A stretch of 16,374 nt of DNA, from assembly GCA_964455635.1 (NCBI GenBank), contig CAYVWX010000047.1, positions 1-16,374 of the forward strand. The letters are read 5' to 3'. The stretch's first letter is position 1, and each line of letters opens with the position of its first letter. This DNA is from B16-G9 sp964455635 (GTDB lineage Bacteria; Bacteroidota; Bacteroidia; Bacteroidales; F082). This document shows positions 1-7,215 of this stretch, piece after piece. Below the pieces are notes generated by a model, which did no database searches, was not told the DNA's origin, and worked only from the letters and a program-made list of their open reading frames with translations. The translations under genes were made by a program, and so were the position numbers.

Positions 1-1
1 C

Positions 2-2416
2 GGTTCCATTGCTACCTATAACTGGGTATCCATTACACTGGATGAAACCAGTGTTCCCGGCGGTATTTTAAACGGAGATGGATCGGTAACTGTTCCGGGA
101 GAAGGTGTTTGGGCTTACGATTCGGTAGCTTCTCAAATATCATTTACACCCGAGCAAGGCTTTGGGTTGGATCCGACTCCCATTGTATATACATTAACTG
201 ATGTTAATACCCTGTTAAGTGATACGGCCCTGGTAGTTATTACTGTAACACCATTTGAATGCCGCTTCTGGATTGAGTGCGCCGAGGAGGTTTGCTTAGA
301 TGTTAACCCGAAATGGGAGACTGTAGAAGCAGGTGTCGTTCAGGGAACAGGAAGTTGCCCGGGTAAGGATGAGGGTGTTTGGTCGAATCCGGTTTATCCG
401 GCAGGGGCTTCACCAATAGTGTTTACCAGTCCTAATACTGACACAACCTCATATTATGTTACTGCTCCGGGACAATATATTCTCAAGTATAGCTGGCCGG
501 GTTACGGTTCTGCCGTTGAAAGACTGGTTAATGTATATGAAGTACCTAAACCTCAAATAACCGGTGATTCATTGCCAAAAACATGTAATGAATATGTTTA
601 TGAAGTTGTTGATACAAGAGCATTAAAATCAGGTATTTTACACAATCAGTGGTATGTAACCGGTGGCGGCACTATTGTTGGAAGCAGCACCGACACCGTT
701 GTTACCGTTCAATGGGATAATGTTCCCGGCGATGATACTTTAATGGTGAATTCTTATTTGGTTTCAATGCTTGGAGATACCTCATTCCATTCGTGTGAAG
801 GATGGGATACGGTGATAATAACCAAACAGGCTCCAAAATTAGCCGGACAGGTTAAATACTGGAATCAGTATGAAACCTATATGCCGTCACCGTTTTCCAC
901 CGATCAGTATTGCAACTGCGAACCATTTGATTACTTTTATGTAACGTTGTATCACATTAATGGTACACAATATGATTCACTGGAAACAGCTTATGTGCAA
1001 CCGCGTTTAATGGAAGATCTTAGCGAGTTAATGTCGTATTTTGAATTTGATATCGACACCTATAATTTCGGTTGTGACGCAGAATATGTTCTGAAGATAT
1101 GGGATGGAGGATTTAATTATCACAACAATCCACCTGTTTCGCCTGACAAGGCTGTTCTCGGACATAGCTATACTTATAACAGTTGGGGTGGAGTTAATGC
1201 AACTGATGCACTTGCTATTCAGTTGATGGCTGCCCATAACAATATTAGTGGAGCACCCTGGAACTTTAACTGGGTAGGTGCATTTACCGATTCACCGTAT
1301 TACGGCTACTATTCACATTCAGTAGCTGATGTTAACAGCTCCAATACCTATACCAATGGCGGTATTACGGCGTTGGATGCTCTAACGGCCAAGTACCGGT
1401 CGGTAGGCTTAATCGGTAATTATCCTGATAACGGAAGTAACAATCAGTTTTCGCCGAACTTTAGAGTAACCGGAAGGTTGGTTGATTCGTTACCGGAAAT
1501 TACGTTCCCCAAACCGTTTGATTATGACACAGCTACAGATATACCGTTTACACACAGCGGAACCGATTACCTGTACTTTAAAAAAGCAACGGAACATAAA
1601 TACACCTCTATTCCAATAGGTATGAATAACTCGAAAGACTTTATCAATATCTATTACGAATCCATTGGTGATATTAATGCAGGTTACACACCTCCCGGTT
1701 CGGGATTAAAGGCAAAAGCTACTGCCGAACTGGACTATGATGGTTCAATAAGTACCTATTTGGGAGAAGAGATAACCATACCCATTAGTATTGACCGTCG
1801 TGCCGAAGTGGGAGCAATATCGTTAAGCTTAAGTTATAGAAATGATTTGATTGAAGTGGTTGGAACCAATTTTGGTAAAGACGGACAGTTTATCGACCAA
1901 AAGAACGGTGTTTTAAACATGGCATGGTTTAGCCTTGATCCGGTAGATTACAATGCAGATGAAGCAATTGCTCAAATTAAAGTTGTGGTAACCGGTAACA
2001 TTCCTAAAGGAACTAAATTGTTCAGGTTAATGCAAAACAGTGAGTTGGCTGATGCCGATGCACATACTTTTGATGTAAAACTGAAAACAGTTACCGTGAC
2101 CACGGATAAATTAATGGATGGCGATGAACTTCAGGTTACCAACTATCCAAACCCGTTTGATACTAAAACAACCTTTAAATATATTTTACCCGAAGGAGGT
2201 AAAGTAAAACTGGAAGTTTACGACCTGCGTGGTAAGCATATTACCACACTTGTTGACGGGATGGAAGAAGCAGGTGTTCATAAGGTTGAATTTGTACGAC
2301 CGGCCAGCTTGCAGGATGGTATCTATGTTTACCACATCTCATTGGTTGGAGAGTCGCACTCGTATGCTGCAGTCAAGAAGTTTAATGTAACGCTTAACCC
2401 TTATAATATAAGGTAG
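2..2416 (+). CDS. T9SS-secreted multidomain surface protein, 5'-truncated (C-terminal ~805 residues)
   Basis: The frame is open to the window edge, so the gene starts upstream; the first in-frame start-like codon, a TTG at 167, lies inside a domain and is not the start. Domains in order: a CshA-type fibril repeat (about 60-250) with GVWAYDSVASQISFTP followed by PTPIVYTLTD; PKD/Ig-like segments with several cysteines (about 250-850); two dockerin-like half-repeats, GGVNATDALAIQLM (about 1184-1230) and GGITALDALTAKY (about 1355-1395); a cohesin-like beta-sandwich (about 1709-2098); and a type IX sorting domain (about 2131-2416) with NYPNPFD, LEVYDLRGK and GIYVYHISL. The last marks an outer-membrane-exported protein whose tail is removed on secretion, typically leaving it on the surface or in the medium. 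A role as adhesin or scaffold is inferred. The dockerin and cohesin calls are pattern-based and less certain than the CshA and T9SS calls. Confidence 0.85.
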   Translation, partial: GSIATYNWVSITLDETSVPGGILNGDGSVTVPGEGVWAYDSVASQISFTPEQGFGLDPTPIVYTLTDVNTLLSDTALVVITVTPFECRFWIECAEEVCLDVNPKWETVEAGVVQGTGSCPGKDEGVWSNPVYPAGASPIVFTSPNTDTTSYYVTAPGQYILKYSWPGYGSAVERLVNVYEVPKPQITGDSLPKTCNEYVYEVVDTRALKSGILHNQWYVTGGGTIVGSSTDTVVTVQWDNVPGDDTLMVNSYLVSMLGDTSFHSCEGWDTVIITKQAPKLAGQVKYWNQYETYMPSPFSTDQYCNCEPFDYFYVTLYHINGTQYDSLETAYVQPRLMEDLSELMSYFEFDIDTYNFGCDAEYVLKIWDGGFNYHNNPPVSPDKAVLGHSYTYNSWGGVNATDALAIQLMAAHNNISGAPWNFNWVGAFTDSPYYGYYSHSVADVNSSNTYTNGGITALDALTAKYRSVGLIGNYPDNGSNNQFSPNFRVTGRLVDSLPEITFPKPFDYDTATDIPFTHSGTDYLYFKKATEHKYTSIPIGMNNSKDFINIYYESIGDINAGYTPPGSGLKAKATAELDYDGSISTYLGEEITIPISIDRRAEVGAISLSLSYRNDLIEVVGTNFGKDGQFIDQKNGVLNMAWFSLDPVDYNADEAIAQIKVVVTGNIPKGTKLFRLMQNSELADADAHTFDVKLKTVTVTTDKLMDGDELQVTNYPNPFDTKTTFKYILPEGGKVKLEVYDLRGKHITTLVDGMEEAGVHKVEFVRPASLQDGIYVYHISLVGESHSYAAVKKFNVTLNPYNIR

Positions 2417-2453
2417 ATAGCTTTAGGTTCTATGAATCCCTTTCGGGGAAAAT

Positions 2454-2490
2454 AAAAAAATGCTGCTCAAAATGAGCAGCATTTTTTTTT
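2454..2490. terminator. Bidirectional intrinsic terminator between convergent units
   Basis: A perfect 9-bp stem, TGCTGCTCA at 2461-2469 and TGAGCAGCA at 2473-2481, closes a 3-nt AAA loop. It is flanked by seven A on the left and nine T on the right, so it reads as an intrinsic terminator on both strands. It lies 38 nt after the stop of the T9SS protein and about 130 nt after the stop of the convergent ABC permease, so it plausibly serves both. Confidence 0.9.
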
Positions 2491-2526
2491 GGCATTCCGG
2501 TTATGATAATAATTCTGATAAACAAA

Positions 2527-2562
2527 TTACAACCCTATTCAATCACAGCAGGGTTTGTAATC
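2527..2562. repeat. Imperfect inverted repeat downstream of the ABC permease gene
   Basis: The arms ATTACAACCCT (2527-2537) and AGGGTTTGTAAT (2551-2562) pair over 11 bp with one bulged base around a 13-nt loop. There is no T run on either strand, so it is not a canonical terminator. It would sit in the 3' untranslated part of the five-gene minus-strand transcript and might stabilise the mRNA end. The rest of 2491-2623 shows no gene. Confidence 0.4.
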
Positions 2563-2623
2563 CTGCGGTTTTGCAAAATAATTTTACAAATCAACATCAG
2601 ACAACATCATTATGCTCTCCCCG

Positions 2624-3907
2624 TTACTCACGGTTCTTCATTACATGAACATAGGAGCCTGCTACGCATAAAATGAAAAAACCAATTAATGGAATAATGT
2701 AATTAACGATTCCCGTTATGTTGGAATGACGCAATAAAATATTGTAATAACCCTGCAACCCCCAGTTCAGCGGTGAAATTTTGCTAATAGTGAGCATGGT
2801 GTCCGACATCATAAAAACGGGAACCCAAATACCTCCTAAAGCTGCCAAAATTACTACCGATATGGATCCGAAAATAGAGGCCTGCGTTTGCGATGTAAAC
2901 CATGTACCGATAAGAATTCCATAGCCTGTGGCTGCCAGCGAAATAACAGAAGTAAGCAACAGCAAGGCAGGCCATTGACTGTATTGAACAGCTAAGGGTG
3001 GCAGGTTTATTAAAGGAAATAAAAAAATACCGATTATCATCATAGTGGCAGCCTGAGTTAATCCTATCAGAAAATAGATGGTTGTTTTACCTGCCAGCGA
3101 AGGAGCGACAGAACCCGGCATGGTGTTCAGCCGTAAAGCAACGCCACCGGTTTTTTCTTTTATCATGTTGCCTGCCAACGGAATTACAATAAAAAAGATG
3201 GCAAACAGGGTATAGGCCGGCACATTGTGCTGCGCAGCATTTGGGATGGCGGAAGCAGACTCCGTAGTGACTTTTTGCTCGTCTATCTGCACCAGCCGAA
3301 CGGGATGTCTGTTCTTTTTTATTTCAACACCCAACAACTGTTTAAAAAGGGCTGCATAGGTATTGTAAATTATTTCCGATTCAACTCCTGAAGAAAATTC
3401 ACGCAGGGCGCTTAATACCGATTGCTTTACCGAATATTTCATTATAGGATCAAAAAATACATCTACCCTGGCAGCGGTTTCCGCCCCGGATGTGTCAAGG
3501 GTAACCGATTTTGTAATCTCTTCGGGAAACTGATGATAAATTTCTTTATTCAGAATTTTCGTAATGGATTTGGTAGCTCCTTTATTGATGACGATGCCAA
3601 CGGTAAAATTGCCTTTGGCTACCTTTTTTTTTAAATCATCAACCTGAGTATTTTTGACCGGAACAACTTTAAACAGATTTGTTTTCTGAAGCCCCTCAAC
3701 AATATTTTTCCCAAACACTCCCCTATCGTTGTTAATAATGACAAGCGACAGTCGTTGTTCGTCAAGTATTTTAAAAGTGCTGTCCTGCAGCAGCGTCATT
3801 ACCAAAACCAGTGCTACCGGCATTAAATACAGCATAGAGAGTGCCGGAATATCGCGTATTAGCAACAAAAACTCTTTTTTTACCGAGGCTGTAAACTTAA
3901 TAAACAT
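2624..3907 (-). CDS. ABC-2 type transporter permease (YhhJ/ABC2_membrane_3-like)
   Basis: This 427-residue membrane protein has the layout of ABC-2 exporters. One transmembrane helix lies near the N-terminus (about 21-40), preceded by a cytoplasmic segment KKEFLLLIRDIPAL. A long extracytoplasmic domain follows (about 45-225), then about five hydrophobic segments in the C-terminal half, beginning at YTLFAIFFIVIPLAGNMIKEKTGG; the EKTGG loop is a usual feature of the family. It is the last gene of a five-gene operon, starting 24 nt after the ATPase stop, and pairs with that ATPase. Neighbours carrying a hotdog dehydratase-like fold and a BtrH domain suggest export of a lipid-like or acylated product rather than a drug; this is inference. 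Function as an exporter is secure, substrate unknown. Confidence 0.85.
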   Translation of the reverse strand: MFIKFTASVKKEFLLLIRDIPALSMLYLMPVALVLVMTLLQDSTFKILDEQRLSLVIINNDRGVFGKNIVEGLQKTNLFKVVPVKNTQVDDLKKKVAKGNFTVGIVINKGATKSITKILNKEIYHQFPEEITKSVTLDTSGAETAARVDVFFDPIMKYSVKQSVLSALREFSSGVESEIIYNTYAALFKQLLGVEIKKNRHPVRLVQIDEQKVTTESASAIPNAAQHNVPAYTLFAIFFIVIPLAGNMIKEKTGGVALRLNTMPGSVAPSLAGKTTIYFLIGLTQAATMMIIGIFLFPLINLPPLAVQYSQWPALLLLTSVISLAATGYGILIGTWFTSQTQASIFGSISVVILAALGGIWVPVFMMSDTMLTISKISPLNWGLQGYYNILLRHSNITGIVNYIIPLIGFFILCVAGSYVHVMKNRE

Positions 3908-3931
3908 ATTTTGCTTTCTCCATAATGATAA

Positions 3932-4684
3932 TTAATCCCGCAGTTTCCGGCCGGTAAGTTTTAAAAATATCTCCTCCAATTTATGGCAGTCGTTGTGTTT
4001 TGAAATCAGTGTTGCCGGTTCTCCTTTTTCTATTATTTTTCCATAATCGATTATACCGATGCGGCTGCAAAAGTTTTCGGCTTCATCCATATGATGAGAC
4101 GTATAAACAATGGTTGTTCCGTTTTTGTTTAGCTCTTTTAAAGCGTTGATAATTACATTTTTTGATTGTACATCAATGCCTACTGTGGGTTCATCCAGAA
4201 AAAGAATTTTCGGGTTGTGGAGTATGCCTGCTATCAGATTTATTCGCCGTTTCATACCTCCCGAATAGGATTTTATTTTTTTTCCCGCCTTTTCATCAAG
4301 GCCAAAAGTTTTAAGCCAATGGTTAATGGTATTGTGCAAATGCCTGCCTTTAAGGCCGAACATATTCCCAAAAAATGTCAGGTTCTCCTTTGCAGTAAGT
4401 TCTTCGTAAAGTGCTATATCCTGCGGAACAAAACCAATATTTTTGCGAATCTCCTGTTGATGTCCGGTTACATCGTTACCGAAAATGGTGACGGTACCGC
4501 CGGTGGGCTGAATCAGGGTGCATAATATGGAAATGGTAGTTGTTTTTCCTGCTCCGTTGGGGCCCAGCAGCCCGAAGATTTCTCCCTTATTAATGGTTAG
4601 GTTTAGCTTGTCAACAGCCGGTTTGCCGGCATGTTTATACCACTTGGTAAGATTATTTATTTGTATAACAGGCTTTTGATTCAT
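3932..4684 (-). CDS. ABC transporter ATP-binding protein (ABC-2 exporter partner)
   Basis: This complete 250-residue nucleotide-binding domain shows every expected motif: Walker A GPNGAGKTT (41-49), Q-loop Gln88 in FVPQDIALY, signature SGGMKRR (141-147), Walker B ILFLDEPT with Asp164 and Glu165, D-loop VGIDVQS and switch His197 in YTSHHMDEAENF. It is of the CcmA/DrrA type that drives ABC-2 permeases, here the product of the next gene. Its ATG begins at the base directly after the stop codon of the BtrH-domain gene, so translational coupling is likely. The short C-terminus (EEIFLKLTGRKLRD) is typical of these single-domain exporter ATPases. Confidence 0.93.
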   Translation of the reverse strand: MNQKPVIQINNLTKWYKHAGKPAVDKLNLTINKGEIFGLLGPNGAGKTTTISILCTLIQPTGGTVTIFGNDVTGHQQEIRKNIGFVPQDIALYEELTAKENLTFFGNMFGLKGRHLHNTINHWLKTFGLDEKAGKKIKSYSGGMKRRINLIAGILHNPKILFLDEPTVGIDVQSKNVIINALKELNKNGTTIVYTSHHMDEAENFCSRIGIIDYGKIIEKGEPATLISKHNDCHKLEEIFLKLTGRKLRD

Positions 4685-5692
4685 TTACACCACTGCTTTT
4701 TTCAGTTTAGTAAAAAACTGTTGTTCTCTTTGGGAGAGTTCAAGTAAAATGTCGGCAGCAGCATTGTAGTCTTCTCCTTCTTTGGCACGGTTTTTAACTA
4801 TACGGCCTGCAATAACAGCAAACTCGCGCCACTTATCGCCAATGGCAGTCATTTCGTACGATAGTTTTTTTAGCTCGGGTTTATCAATTACCTTTGCGGC
4901 TTCTTGTAAAAAAGCAGCGTACATATAACGAAATCCGGCCCCGCCGGTACCTATCTCTTCCTGTGCCCTTACAATCTGTCCGGTAAAAAGCGATGCTTTT
5001 TTAGCCCCGAGCTTTTCAGGATACTGTCTGAACTTTTTTGAAAGAAATTTAATGCCTTTGGCTCCGAACATGGGAACGGGAATAGAGGTCATATCTTTAC
5101 AAGTGTGCTTAATACCCTTGATAACAGCAGTTTTAACGTCAAAACTTTCGGGTACGTTTTTAAGCCAATACATGTGTCCTTTGGGAGCAAAAGTGCCTTT
5201 GGCATAACGTACGCGCATTAACTCTTTACGGGTTAACAGGGTTTTTTTCTCCATAATGGGGTCGCTGATAAGATAGTTGTCATTTGTTTTACCATAAACC
5301 ACAATGTTATGTGCATTAAAGTGAAAACGATAGCGGGTAGGGAAATAGGTAAGGTGATAAACCCCCACCAACATGCCGGTGGGTATTTTTTGTGCCAGAT
5401 TATTGTCCAGCGCTTCCATGGCTGTTTGGGGATTGCCGTATTTGCGCTTCTCGAAACGAAAACCCAGCCGCTTTGAGACCCTTTTAAAAATAATACCCGG
5501 CAGCGGCCTGAAAGAGGTAACCGGAATGTTATCTACTTTTAAAAAGGGCATGTGTGAAAAAAAGTATCCCGAGCCAATACCAAAAATCATGGGTTCGCTA
5601 AGGTCGATGCCATAATATCGCAGCAGATTAGACACCACGCCGTTTTCGCAATGTGCCAGCTGGCGGTGTTCAAAATTCATCTCTATATTCAT
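4685..5692 (-). CDS. BtrH N-terminal domain protein (papain-fold-like acyltransferase/hydrolase)
   Basis: The 335-residue protein opens with the BtrH_N signature HRQLAHCENGVVSNLLRYYG. BtrH of butirosin biosynthesis transfers an acyl side chain from a carrier protein to an aminoglycoside. A plausible Cys-His-Asp triad is visible: Cys15, His128 in FNAHNIVVYG, and Asp144 in YLISDP, in the order of papain/C39-like folds. The C-terminal half (about 180-335) is helical and fits the DUF4872-type region that usually follows BtrH_N. The start overlaps the preceding stop by 4 nt (ATGA), with a second Met at residue 5. Context suggests it handles an acyl thioester or amide made or bound by the operon and exported by the adjacent ABC transporter. 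The actual reaction is not known. Confidence 0.75.
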   Translation of the reverse strand: MNIEMNFEHRQLAHCENGVVSNLLRYYGIDLSEPMIFGIGSGYFFSHMPFLKVDNIPVTSFRPLPGIIFKRVSKRLGFRFEKRKYGNPQTAMEALDNNLAQKIPTGMLVGVYHLTYFPTRYRFHFNAHNIVVYGKTNDNYLISDPIMEKKTLLTRKELMRVRYAKGTFAPKGHMYWLKNVPESFDVKTAVIKGIKHTCKDMTSIPVPMFGAKGIKFLSKKFRQYPEKLGAKKASLFTGQIVRAQEEIGTGGAGFRYMYAAFLQEAAKVIDKPELKKLSYEMTAIGDKWREFAVIAGRIVKNRAKEGEDYNAAADILLELSQREQQFFTKLKKAVV

Positions 5693-6114
5693 TCCCTGAT
5701 GTTATCGTTTTTAATTCTGTCAATGTCTTGCAGCTCTTCCACGGTAAGGTCAAAAATATCGGCGTATTTTTGTAAAGCTTCGGTGCTGAGTTTGTTAAAT
5801 CCTTTGGGTTTTAAATGCTTTTTTACGGTCCATTTCCAAAAGCCGGTATATTTAGCCAGCAGCGATGTGTCCATAATGGTTTTTTCCATGTAATATTTTA
5901 TGGGGCTGGCTTTTCCGTTAAGAACCTCCCGGCGGGCCTGTTCCGCTTTTTCATTAATAACTTCCCAGGCATTTTTTAATATGGTGTTTTTTACATCCCA
6001 CCCGACGCTGTACGAAGTGGTGTAATTCCCATTTTCGTCCAAGGTGTAAATAGGGTCTTTAAATTTACCTTCCAAAATATTTTCATCATCCTGCGGAACT
6101 TCTTTAGCTTTCAT
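5689..6114 (-). CDS. Conserved small protein with C-terminal helix-turn-helix-like region
   Basis: No characterised family was recognised for this 141-residue protein. The N-terminal third (PIYTLDENGNYTTSYSVGWD) looks beta-rich. The middle (WEVINEKAEQARREVLNGK) is a charged helix. The C-terminal 65 residues (about 73-138) look like an Xre-type helix-turn-helix: MDTSLLAKYTGFWKWTVKKH, then LSTEALQKYADIFDLTVEEL. It lies 4 nt after the hotdog gene and overlaps the BtrH gene by 4 nt, so it is an integral operon member. The fixed position between a dehydratase-like and an acyltransferase-like gene argues as much for a protein-binding or structural role as for a transcription regulator. Real gene: confident; function: open. 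Confidence 0.7.
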   Translation of the reverse strand: MKAKEVPQDDENILEGKFKDPIYTLDENGNYTTSYSVGWDVKNTILKNAWEVINEKAEQARREVLNGKASPIKYYMEKTIMDTSLLAKYTGFWKWTVKKHLKPKGFNKLSTEALQKYADIFDLTVEELQDIDRIKNDNIRE

Positions 6115-6118
6115 AATT

Positions 6119-6544
6119 TCAGGGTTTTTCCTGCAAAAAGATATTCATTTCACCTTCGGCAACCGGAATGCCGTTAACCGACACTTCACCTTTTATCACC
6201 GAAATGTTTTCCATGTTCATTAAAACAGTCATTTTAGTAACAAGGGTTTGCCCGACCTCCGGCAACGAAAAAATCTTCATTCTTTTTACCGAACCGATAA
6301 ATCCTGTACGGGGCTTCAGGTTAAGCTTGTCTGCCTCGAAACCCGAAGCCAGAGCCGCTGTTTGTGCTATGTGCTCAATCAACCCGGGTTCTTTAAAAAA
6401 ACCATCCTCCACAAAAAGATTGCCGGTTTTAATGGTAAGTGTTGAAACCGTTTTGTCCCGATTACATTCAAGCAGGCCATCTACCATAGCCATGGGCTGT
6501 TTTTGCGGAATAAGGCTTAATACTTTTTGTTTGCCGGCCAACAT
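6119..6544 (-). CDS. FabZ/ApeP-like hotdog protein (3-hydroxyacyl-ACP dehydratase family)
   Basis: The single-hotdog protein of 141 residues has the FabZ-type framework: LIPQKQPMAMVDGL (11-24), NLFVEDGFFKEPGLIEHIAQTAA (42-64, quoted for its central Glu57), and GFIGSVKRMKIF later. FabZ enzymes remove water from 3-hydroxyacyl-ACP using a His in LPHRYPFLLVD and an acid in the central helix. Here the acid is kept as Glu57, but the His position is Gln14. I recall related Bacteroidota proteins with IPQRxPFVMVD, so this is probably a lineage feature, and true dehydration is uncertain; binding or double-bond isomerisation of an acyl thioester are alternatives. It is the first gene of the operon, with a promoter-like element just upstream. 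Confidence 0.8.
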   Translation of the reverse strand: MLAGKQKVLSLIPQKQPMAMVDGLLECNRDKTVSTLTIKTGNLFVEDGFFKEPGLIEHIAQTAALASGFEADKLNLKPRTGFIGSVKRMKIFSLPEVGQTLVTKMTVLMNMENISVIKGEVSVNGIPVAEGEMNIFLQEKP

Positions 6545-6572
6545 AATTAAAGGGGTAATTTTATTTATGTGT

Positions 6573-6580
6573 CAAAGATA
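6573..6580 (-). promoter_or_regulatory. Bacteroidota -7 promoter element for the hotdog-BtrH-ABC operon
   Basis: Read on the minus strand, these bases are TATCTTTG, a perfect match to the Bacteroidota -7 consensus TAnnTTTG. It lies about 29 nt upstream of the hotdog gene's ATG, giving a short leader. A TTG occurs 15 nt upstream of it, closer than the usual spacing of about 19-21, so the -33 part is weak. Confidence 0.55.
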
Positions 6581-6694
6581 AAATTTTTAAAGTATCAATA
6601 GCTTTTCCATACCTGCTTTTGGAACAGATACGCAGGATGAATTTGTTGCAGACAAGTGTAGTGTAAGATTATAAATAAAAAAAATCAGGTTTTT

Positions 6695-6725
6695 TGTAAG
6701 GAATGAAAGCCGGCAGCGACTATAT
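6695..6725 (+). promoter_or_regulatory. Possible ECF-type promoter upstream of hvfA
   Basis: No TAnnTTTG element was found upstream of hvfA. A GC-richer island in the otherwise AT-rich leader carries TGTAAGGAA (6695-6703) and CGACTATAT (6717-6725), separated by 13 nt, about 50 nt before the hvfA ATG. The layout recalls ECF sigma-factor promoters, and proteobacterial buf/hvf-type operons are known to be under ECF control. This is only a guess from spacing and composition. Confidence 0.22.
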
Positions 6726-6777
6726 GAGCGAAAACATTAAAAAATGAATTTTATTTAAACAATCAAAAATTATTATC

Positions 6778-7200
6778 ATGGAAAACAAAATGAAAAAAAC
6801 AACCCTTGTAGCAGGTTCTATTTTAGCCAGTGCATTAACAGCTTTAACCGTAACTAACGCCGAAGCAAAGACCATTAACCTGGGCAGTGGCAGTGAATTG
6901 AGAAGCGAAATCATCGACCTTAATATTTTATCTTCTTCAAAAAGTGTTTACGAAATGAAGTGTGGTTCAGAATCGATGGAAAAAGGAAAAGCTCAAAAAA
7001 CCGAGAAAAAAGCCAAAGAAGGCAAAGCGGTAGAGAGCAAGTGTGGCGAAGGTAAATGTGGCGAAGGTAAATGTGGCAGCAGTGCTAAAAGCAGTTCCAA
7101 AACCAAAAAAGCCGAAGCCAAAAAAACCGAATCGAAAAAAGCCGCTAAAGGAAAAGCCACCGAATCGAAATGTGGCCAGGGTAAATGTGGTGCAGAATAA
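6778..7200 (+). CDS. hvfA: HvfA-like secreted KCG-rich RiPP metallophore precursor
   Basis: The 140-residue precursor has a signal peptide (KK, then a hydrophobic stretch TLVAGSILASALTALTV, cleavage probably near NAEA at 27-30). A short acidic/hydrophobic segment follows (about 31-58, GSELRSEIIDLNIL), then a Lys/Ser/Ala-rich low-complexity core. All six cysteines, 62, 89, 94, 99, 132 and 137, are in KCG triplets, two of them full EGKCG motifs. EGKCG repeats are the hallmark of HvfA-type precursors, whose cysteines are converted by an MNIO enzyme to oxazolone/thioamide groups that bind copper. The maturase genes follow directly. The start at 6778 is preferred, though Met5 would also leave an intact signal peptide. 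The product should act in the periplasm or outside. Segment 31-58 is a candidate recognition region for the maturases. Confidence 0.85.
   Translation: MENKMKKTTLVAGSILASALTALTVTNAEAKTINLGSGSELRSEIIDLNILSSSKSVYEMKCGSESMEKGKAQKTEKKAKEGKAVESKCGEGKCGEGKCGSSAKSSSKTKKAEAKKTESKKAAKGKATESKCGQGKCGAE
7042..7077 (+). repeat. Short tandem repeat encoding KCGEGKCGEGKCG in hvfA
   Basis: The 15-nt unit TGTGGCGAAGGTAAA occurs exactly twice in a row (7042-7056 and 7057-7071), followed by a partial third copy TGTGGC. Identity at the nucleotide level, including wobble positions, suggests recent duplication of one EGKCG module. Such slippage would be an easy way for the number of modified cysteines to change between strains. 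Confidence 0.75.
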
Positions 7201-7215
7201 GCCTTTTTCATCACC

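Noticed and set aside
2460..2648. 62-codon plus-strand ORF after the T9SS gene
   Set aside because: Its first codons are the terminator stem and T run, and it ends inside the opposite permease gene; composition is not protein-like.
6724..6747. Seven-codon ORF MSENIKK upstream of hvfA, considered as a leader peptide
   Set aside because: It has no regulatory codon pattern and no hairpin arrangement that would support attenuation.
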